A DNA stretch of 64,000 bases, taken from positions 21,601,808 through 21,665,807 of the forward strand of contig CM038214.1 of assembly GCA_021442155.1 (NCBI GenBank), read 5' to 3'. Positions within the stretch are counted from its first letter, which is position 1. Every line of letters begins with the position of its first letter. Of the stretch, positions 56,201 through 64,000 are shown one piece after another. This DNA comes from Cymbidium sinense. Lineage: Eukaryota; Streptophyta; Magnoliopsida; Asparagales; Orchidaceae. Made by a program: the position numbers and the translations under genes. Under the pieces are notes generated by a model. It searched no databases, was not told the origin of the DNA, and saw nothing but the letters and a program-made list of their open reading frames with translations.

Positions 56201-57456
56201 TGGTGCTCTAGCTTTCCAACAATTCAGTGGTTCTATCATTTTGTTATGGAGTGGGGTAGTCTCATATCTTTTGTTGTAGTTTGGGTTGTGGGTGAATAAT
56301 GTTGTTGCTATTTTCCATTTGGAGTGGACATCATTTTTTAGTTGTGAATTCTCAGGGTTTAGTTGTACAAATTCTTAATGAATTTTTTGGGAACTAGCTC
56401 AATAAAGCTTGTTAAGCTCAATCTCCACTAATGGCTTGTCATACTTCAACTTTCTGAGTACATTGAAAGCTTATAAGTCTAGTTCAAGAATTGATCAAAA
56501 TTCAAGCTTGCTTTAAAAGAAAAATGATCTCCATGCATAAATACTAATAGTGGCTTTCCAGGTCCAACAAGCCTCAAAACTTGCTTGTAAAATGTTGGCG
56601 TGCCTTTCTAATCTCTTCACTACTTTTTTCTTTCATTGTGAATCATTCCACTTGGTTTATGGGAACCTACCTAGAGAAGGCTTATTTTGAAAGAAATGAA
56701 AATGGGTTTCAAGTCACTTTTGAATATATTTATTGCATATGAATCTCACTCTCTGTCTAACCACGAAGCCATTATCCACTCTATTTAGTGAACCTAAGTT
56801 GTATATGAATTTTTTATGTTAGTAAGCTTCTCATGGGTACTATCTCATTTTATGATTTTTTTTGCTCAGGGAATTGTGGGTTTTAATTAGTCATGGTAAA
56901 GTAGCTCTAAAATGGACTATCTCCATCGCCTTCTTTCTTTCTAGTGAGAGGCTTAAATAGAAATGAATTTTGGGATGACAGATGCAGTTGTAAAATAGGT
57001 AAATATTCTCCATATCCTATTCCAGAGGGCTAAATCCATTTTGGGTTTGACCTAGGCGGATTAGAGATCTAAGAAAACTTTCATTTCATGTCTTAGCTAG
57101 TTCTATCTTTCCCTCTCTCTTATGAATCTCTCAAGTGGCTTGGGTCTGAAAGCTCTTGAGTTACCTTAAGATGGTTATCCTTAGCCACGATGGTCTAACA
57201 AGGAAGCTTGCATAGCAACATACTTGTTCTCAAGGGAAGTAGTGAGGATGGAGGATGAAGGAAGAACACCTTACTTGTCTCAAAATATTTTCACTTTTCC
57301 ATAGAAAGCTAGGCAAGTTTGAATTGGAAGTGCAAACACTTAGTAGAAATTCTCAAAGAAAAATTACAACTCTGAGATATTCGATCTTTCTTTTGGAAAT
57401 CCATTTGGGTCATCCTTCTTCTTAGAAAAGAGAGTGAATGAATCATTGAATAAGGG
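53300..57456. other. Unassigned, compositionally different region
   Basis: Sequence after the copia gag is less AT-rich and matches none of the upstream repeats. Frames are short. The longest plus frame, 54996-55262, has no recognised domain and low complexity (runs of Lys and Phe). The style, with many purine-rich runs, recalls plant mitochondrial intergenic DNA, but no mitochondrial gene was identified. Decayed gypsy integrase could lie at 56300-56900 on the minus strand; I could not confirm it. Confidence 0.3.
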
Positions 57457-57480
57457 GAGAGAGAGAGAGAGAGAGAGAGA
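57457..57480. repeat. (GA)n microsatellite
   Basis: A GA dinucleotide run of about 12 units is followed by a shorter one at 57491-57502. Confidence 0.9.
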
Positions 57481-57502
57481 CATCACAGAATGAGAGAGAG
57501 AG

Positions 57503-58394
57503 GAAGCAGAGAAAGAAAACAACACACTCACTAATGATGGGTAGATGCTCACACACACCACAATAAGGAATTCTAGACTGTTAAGAGACACATGCAAGTA
57601 GAACTAGTTGTTGAAAAAAATTACCTTACACTTTGGCAATGAATAGTATACAAGTGACATGAAAGAAATCAAAAATAATAGGCACCACCATAACCAATAG
57701 TTTGATTTTGAAATCCAACATAGAAATCTTATCCATCATAGATATGATCTGACTAAACGAAGAAGGCTGGAACTCAACTTTCATCTTTTAGAAGGAAATC
57801 TATGAATAGGAGCGATAAGGTGAGAGAAGATTGAAATAATTGTGGGGCCAACCTTGATGGTGTAAGCTCTTGTCACTAAACTTATTCAAGCTTGAACTCA
57901 AGCGTTCCAAGCATGGAAAAGAGTTATTGTACCCTATGCATTTTTAGATGAAATGGATGATATTGTTCTCAGAACTATACTTTAGGCATTTTTGAGGGGA
58001 GCCGAGCCTTTAGAGCGAGACAAGTTGTACCTATTTTTCTTCATGAGTTGGCTTGGAAATCGCTCTCTCCACCACTCATCGGAGAGTAAGAGTCTCAAGG
58101 GTCATTATGGGCTGAATATGTTCATTGTGCATTGGGTTCTAGTGTCAATAAATTGATATATAGAAGTTTTTTTAGAGACATATTGGTCCTCGATTACAAG
58201 TTGTTTCTCTTTATCGACTCAGTCAGGTATGTGAGGGTGGTGGAAAGTGGCAAATATTTATCATGGGAAACTATCTAAATCAAATGCTTCTAAAACTGGT
58301 GCATGATTAGTTGATGAGGATCCTTAGGACAATTGAGATGGATGATTGGAAAGAGAGAACAAACTAAGGTTAGATCATCTTCTTTCATAAGCCT
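57503..58394. other. Unassigned stretch 3' of the gypsy RT
   Basis: By position this would be RNase H of the minus-strand gypsy element, but no block was clear enough to claim. Nothing else is visible. Confidence 0.3.
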
Positions 58395-59422
58395 ACTTGA
58401 CTTTTCTCGAAGTGCTAGCTACTCGGTCAATGAATTATAATTGGAGCTTATGGAACTGCTTATTGATTGATGCACTTCCATGTGTTTCCATAGGCTTGAT
58501 CCCATACTTTTTTGATCTGGCGCCTTTCTTCATTAGGCTTGAAAATGATTGCCACCTTCCTGATAGGTTTGAGATGAATCTTCTTCAGGAGGTCTTTTTT
58601 CTTTGTAGCCATTTGAGTTCCTAGAGGTTAGTTGGTGGTTTCATTAAAATGATGGCTATAATTTTGGCTGGGTCAAATGTGATTCCATCTTTTCTAAGAA
58701 AAAACCCAAAGAACTTTCCAATTACTACCCCATGAAAGCATTTGAGGGATTCATCCTCATGTTGCTTTCAAAGTATCTTTAAGACCTTGATCTGAGGTGA
58801 TTTTCTTTCTACTTTTCACTGCGAGGTGATCCATGTAACACTTTGTTGTTTTCTTTTGTGTTGTTGATCTCAAAATCTCACATCATAGCCCTTTCTAGTA
58901 GGTAGGTGGCACCAATTTTGAGACCAACATCACATATATAGTAACAAAGGGAGTTCTAAAGGATGTGTGCCTTTTTTCATCTGGATCCATTTTTTTTGGT
59001 TTTACCCAGATAAACCATCCATGAAAGACATATTTTCATATATATAGCTATTATCTATCATGATTTTACCAATCAACATAGGAAATTCATCCTTAGGGGT
59101 TATTAGTCTCAAGTCAATGAAAATCCACCCATTCTTCTTGGTCACTAAAATAATGTTTGCCAACAAATCAAGATGTTTTTTTCTCTTATGAAACCCACAT
59201 CCTTTCCATTTGTATTGATTTCTCAATCTTCTTAATGAGGATGAAAGCGTCATTGTGCTTGCTTGATGGGGCTAGCATCTACATATTCAGCCGGTTTTAG
59301 CATCTAGCCCAGGTATCTCAATGTAACTCTAGGCAAATATGTCCAAGTATTCCTTAAGGAGTTGGACATTTTATTTTGTTCAACTTCCCCTGATGATAGG
59401 CTGGCACTTAGGAAGATTGGGT
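58395..59422 (-). pseudogene. Ty3/gypsy reverse transcriptase, minus strand
   Basis: From 59422 downward the minus strand reads IFLSASLSSGE. Near 59190-58996 it reads LLANIILVTKKNGW, LITPKDEFPM and MSFMDGLSG, which are RT blocks. RHTSFRTPF follows near 58960. The catalytic box near 58837-58826 reads YMDHLAVKSR, with the second aspartate of Y-x-D-D changed to His. KPNEERRQIKKVWDQAYGN lies near 58550-58480. Stops and shifts are many. The lineage resembles Tat/Athila-type gypsy elements, unlike the chromovirus at 40740-43508. Confidence 0.75.
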
Positions 59423-62400
59423 GAGGTGCCTTCCATTCCCAAGTAAACTATCAAACTTCATCGCTATGGGTGGTACTAGTTTTAGGTTCTCTCAAAGTTA
59501 TTCGAGGGGTTATCTTCCCAAGTCATGGTTTCTTGCCCATCTTCTTCAACTAAAACCATATTTATTACTACCCAAAAAATCTTCCTTGGGCTTTGTCGAA
59601 ACCCTCAATCTCATTCCAATTGATTAGCATGGGCCATCATAAATACAATAGATCCATCTTGGGCCTACCTAGTGGTTAGGATTGAATGCTTCTACTTGTT
59701 GGTCCTATCATTCCCCAAATACATATACATTCAATCAAGCATAGAGCACCAATGCCAATGCTTTTCCCCAATCAATGGAACCAAGGAAGAAGGGGTGGAG
59801 AAGAAGCGAGTTGACTATACCATGAGCCATATCACATGAAGCTAAAAAAAGGAGCTGGTCTACTTTTATATGCTAGAACCAAAGGAAAGAAGGAAAGGTG
59901 CGACTATGAATGAGCAAGTTCTCAGGACTGCACCTATCAAGCAATCAATCCTCGACATTCAAACTCCTCCTAAAGTAGCACCAAGATAAACAACAGCAAT
60001 TGGAAGAGAAAAAGAGTTGAGGAGGGGAAATGATTCTTTCACTAGGAAGTTAGCTTCTCTATTCATTATCTCTCATTCCAGGGTTGGATGCATATTTCAC
60101 TCTATGGTTAGGTTCCTTGGTCTAGCCCGTGGATCGCTTGTCCAGAAAGATCAAGTAAGCTTGCAACCCAGTCAATGTTCCTTTTTCTCTTTTTCAAGTT
60201 TAAGAAAAAGTATTATGCATTAGAATTGACCCCAGGAGACAAGCTCAAGTGGCCTAATGGCTGATCTTATTTTATGATAATCCAAGCAACAACTCTAACA
60301 GTTTGCTCAGAACCAATCTATCCCTGAGCCATTCATTCTCTCCCCTTTACGTTCATGTTCATACGGAAGGAATAGGAAACCCAAAAACTTGGTCCTCATT
60401 TTAAGGTGAGTTCCTCCTTCTTATTATTTAGAATCTATATGTTTTGAATGAAATAAGATTCTTCAATCTACGTTTACTAGAGGTCAATGTTGTACAAGGA
60501 ATCATAAAACTCGCTTTCTCTCGTAAGTTGAAAACTAGCAAAGACCCCTCCCCTTCTCTTCTCTGGTAGGAATTATCACTCTTGCTTGTGCTCAAGTTGA
60601 AAGGTATGGAATTGAGTAAGCTCAGTGCTAGTTTTGTGGTCCAAGGGGTGCAAGCAAGGCAGAAAGGGAAAGCAAGATTACATAAAGAACTAATAACTAA
60701 CCCTAGACCTATCTATAGAGTATAGAGGGTTGGATGTCTTTCTAGATAGTTCTCGACTTCTTTCTTGGCAAGGTATGAGAGGGAAAAACATGACAAAGGA
60801 TGTACTAGTAGTTATATGTCTAGTTAAATCACTAGTTTTTCTCTCAATAAAGAACAATATTCATATTCACTGGGATACTCTCCAAGAAAGCTAGTTACAT
60901 AAAAAAAGTAAAGAAGGTGACTCTATGAAACCGGGAAACGCTTGAAGTCATAGATTTTATTTTAGAAGACTAATCTTTTGTGCAAGAGGGTTGGTTCAGG
61001 GATAAAAGAAAGATAGTTTAGACAAGAAGATTTTTTTACCTAAGTAATAAGGGAAGGTAGCAAAGAATGGTTGATTCTTGATAATTTTATACTCTTTATT
61101 TTACGCCAGAAAGAATAGATCTTTATCTTTCATGGATGATAAGAGCTAGATTTTTTTCTTATTTGTAGTCCTTAGCACATTTAGGCATAGTTATTGCTTA
61201 TAAGAAATTCTTTCACACTCATTACAAAGGAAACCTTAGGGAGAGAAGAAAAGAGTCAAGGGCATATTCTATAAGCAGAAGCTAGTTGACTATCTTAGTT
61301 GTATTTAAGTAATGATCAGAATACATTTCTTCCTTGTATTAGAGGAGTTAGACCCTAAGACTAATATCAAAATTGAACTTCTTAGAAGTTTACCGTCGAT
61401 TAGAATTACAGGAGGTTTCCCATCTGTTCATATTCTCAAATCACTTTCTTAGAGGAAAGAAAGAGGGTTCTTATCGATGAAAGGAGCAATGAAGCGGTTC
61501 TATATATCTTGGAAGATAGGAGTTATTTCACACTCCTCAAAGTAAGCAATGAGTATTAGTTCAATGAAAGTGACATATCATGGATGAGGTCTAACATAAG
61601 GAGAAGGTCCATCTTTGCATGAGTTAAGTATAATCCCACTTCATGAAATATAAGGAGATGAGCTGATGACAAAAGAGTGGGTTGAGTTCACAGCTAACGA
61701 CACAAAAACTCCAAGACCAATAGTTGACACCGCTTCTTGACTTCAGACTTCATTGACTAGTCCAACATGAGAAAGAGAACAAGGTCCACTTCCTTAGCTT
61801 AGTTTTAAGACTGGCTTTTCTTCCATTTCGGGTGAGTGTGCCTAGAAATGACTTATGTCAATAGGCAACTGCCATTCTATTATATATGCAATCTCACTCC
61901 AGTAGCTCTTGTAGTTGAGGACATAGCTATAAGAGAGAGCACAAGGACAATGTCTTTGTCTTTACCTTCATCAAGCTGAGGCCCAAGTCCAATTCGAAGA
62001 AGTGGCTTTCCCTCTCTCTACAATATTGGACTCTTTTTTCTTTGACAAAGCCTAGAGGGGCATGATAGCAGATAGGGACTACTTGCATGGATGAGTTATC
62101 ACATTATTCACCCAAACCCCTATTCCATGAAAAAGAAATAGCTAGAGAAGAGGAAGAATCCCACTAATATTACTCATCCTATTATCTCCTTGTGGGTGAA
62201 GTATGAAAAAGAAGTAATTAAGTAAGCCAAGGTCATTTCTTACTTATAGAGTTGGGAAAGGCAATCCTAAGCCCATGGGAATTTGATCTTCATTTTGCTT
62301 TAGTGATCTAGTCTAAGAAGCTGAGAAGAGTGGAGAAGCAAGGAGCAACTCAATTGATTCTTTCAACCTGTATCTTAGACTACGACATTGATTGAGAAGG

Positions 62401-63330
62401 TTGATCCATCGACTATCAGATCAAGAGATGAGCCTGTTAAGTAGAAGGCATTTATACGTCTAATGAAGGAATGCAACTGGAGTGTAGAGATAGTGGTGTA
62501 GGAAAGAGATTGGAGAAAATTAATCTTTTTTATGGGTGTCGTATAGTCATTTCTTCAGCTTCAGCAAAAGATCACATTCGACTTGGTTCACCTCTTTGGC
62601 ATCATTACTAATGATAGATAGTGGATTCTACTAGTTCAATGAACATGACATATCATTGAATTGATTCTTGATCACCCGATCCTCTCCTTAAAAAAGTAGG
62701 ATAGCTATTTCATTCCTCTCTTTTTTCTCGAGCTGCTATATACCTCCTCTCACTTTGCTCGAGCCTGTAAAAACCTATCCTTTCAATCTCATTACTCGAG
62801 GGATAGGATAAATGGGTTTACCAAATAGATCGTATTGAAAATAGAGAAAAGAAAAATGTGAGATAAGTCTATTTTAGAAAGATATTAGATCTTTTCTTAT
62901 TGAAAAAGTATTTTGCTACTTCAATGAAATGATTTTAGAATTTCATGGATTGATTTCTTTAATTTCATAATGTATATAATACGACTTTGATTTCATAAGT
63001 CAAGAATCAACTAAAAGGAGACACGAGCTTGCTATACTCGATTGAAAGGAGAGGAGAATACAAATCATGCTATAAGAAATGAAGCATGTTTTTGTTTTTA
63101 TAGGTTCAATCACATTAAGAAAACCCAAATTAGGACTCTCTCTGACTAGTGCATTACAAGAAGAAGAACTGAAAGGCCAAGGCAAACATTTTTATGCTAC
63201 CACCTACTCCTTGAAAGCTGACCTCCTCTTCTTCATCCATGATGGCGCAGATCGAAGATCCTCCACCATAATACTATAAATGAAGATCATAGAGCTAACA
63301 TTTGAGGCCATATGATGACATCATGGATAA
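59423..63330. other. Unassigned, mitochondrial-like region
   Basis: No domain was recognised on either strand. Frames at 59421-59627, 60017-60223 and 63079-63279 are short and unmatched. A short direct repeat 'agttcaatgaa.(g/a)tgacatatcat' occurs near 61558 and 62633. The minus strand at 59430-59640 could hold decayed protease sequence of the adjacent gypsy element. Origin is uncertain. Confidence 0.3.
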
Positions 63331-63334
63331 GAAA

Positions 63335-63560
63335 GCTAGACTATGTCCCTTCAAAGTTTGATACATTTGACAAGACTGGTGATCCAAAAGAACTGCTCAT
63401 TTTGAGCATTTAGCCAAATTTCAGATGATATCTCAATAGAAAAAGCTGCTTATCAAGCGGTTCCTACTCCAAAGAATGCTTGTTCCTGGTTCTCCAGACT
63501 AAAAGCAAGATCTTTTAGGTTCTAACAACTTTTGGGGCATCTTAGAAGGCTGATCATCTT
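63335..63560 (+). pseudogene. Ty3/gypsy gag fragment, plus strand
   Basis: The frame reads VPSKFDTFDKTGDPKE near 63345-63392, the conserved opening of a gypsy gag domain. After a shift, AFSQISDDISIEKAAYQAV and NACSWFSRLKARSFRF follow to about 63520, ending with a QLLGHLRR-like block. It is opposite in direction to the RT at 58395-59422, so the two are not one simple element. Confidence 0.65.
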
Positions 63561-64000
63561 ATACTTGATCAAAAGATCCATGCTTCTACATCACTGTAGT
63601 TAGTTAGACAACGTCCTATGGCATTATTCATGGTTGTCAGTCTTGGGCCTCATGGCTCTTAAACTATCGATATGATAGCAATTACCACATGCTCTTAGCA
63701 TTGGAGTAAACATATGCTAGTAGTACTCTAGTTAGCTAGATGCCTTCTTTCAGCCACTACATGATAATGGTCATGTAGGCGAGTCTAAATGTAAGCTTTG
63801 TTTGTGTAGATATAAGGCTACACACTCTCTGCCTAAATGAAGTTGTAGAAAATCTTAGAATCTTTTTAGATTGTAGTTGGAACAACAAATTCCATCTAGA
63901 ATCTTCGGTGGCATGAGTCAAGTTTAGTATATTGCAATTTATCTTCTCATTTCTTAAAAGAGTTTGACCTACTTTTCGTCACTAGTAGGTAAGTGTGACC
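63561..64000. other. Unassigned end of window
   Basis: I see no gene or repeat here. It may continue the gag fragment in decayed form. Confidence 0.3.

Noticed and set aside
57364..57597. Minus frame with a Ser-Leu repeat
   Set aside because: It is produced by the (GA)n microsatellite.

Overview
This window looks like repeat-filled nuclear DNA from a seed plant, probably an angiosperm with a large genome. It is strongly AT-rich, and almost everything recognisable is retrotransposon debris: plant L1-type LINEs (DUF4283-like ORF1, endonuclease, reverse transcriptase (RT), zf-RVT and RNase H), Ty1/copia LTRs with an initiator-Met tRNA primer site, and several Ty3/gypsy lineages. I found no intact host gene, tRNA, rRNA or CRISPR array. 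All coding remnants carry stops or frameshifts, so they are annotated as pseudogenes or mobile elements.

Positions 1-24055 form a Russian doll of insertions. A plus-strand LINE (LINE-C, 1-73 and 21217-about 23250) is split by a copia solo LTR (LTR1, 74-21211, 5-bp target duplication taatt). LTR1 is split by a minus-strand LINE (LINE-M, 2400-20435, 16-bp duplication). LINE-M is split by a plus-strand LINE of the same family (LINE-P, 5359-18085, another 16-bp duplication). LINE-P is split by a block of about 7.3 kb with no coding signal (7481-about 14750), probably a giant LTR. That block holds a dense cluster of TTGAC[C/T] W-box cores. A short second LINE tail (LINE-D) follows at about 23260-24055.

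Positions 24056-36346 hold three decayed gypsy-like units. Each has a tRNA-Met primer site, two have gag remnants, and none has recognisable pol, which suggests gag-only non-autonomous elements. A 136-bp tandem unit with (TC)n tracts is interrupted by a second copia solo LTR (LTR2, 31376-34079, duplication tttta). A third solo LTR (LTR3) lies at about 36347-39058.

Positions 39290-43508 contain a plus-strand gypsy protease fragment cut by a minus-strand chromovirus. The chromovirus has a 647-bp 3' LTR, a polypurine tract, integrase with a chromodomain-like tail, RNase H, and an RT with an internal tandem duplication. A 100-base assembly gap (43556-43655) follows. Positions 43710-48567 hold a Tat/Ogre-like gag and protease carrying tandem repeats. 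This is joined directly to a second copy of the start of the giant LTR (48576-50223), which a copia element (LTR4, primer site, gag to 53299) interrupts.

From about 53300 to the end the base composition becomes more balanced and the text no longer matches the upstream repeats. It contains a minus-strand gypsy RT, a plus-strand gypsy gag piece and otherwise unassigned sequence. Its style recalls plant mitochondrial intergenic DNA. A nuclear copy of mitochondrial DNA is a hypothesis only, because I recognised no mitochondrial gene.
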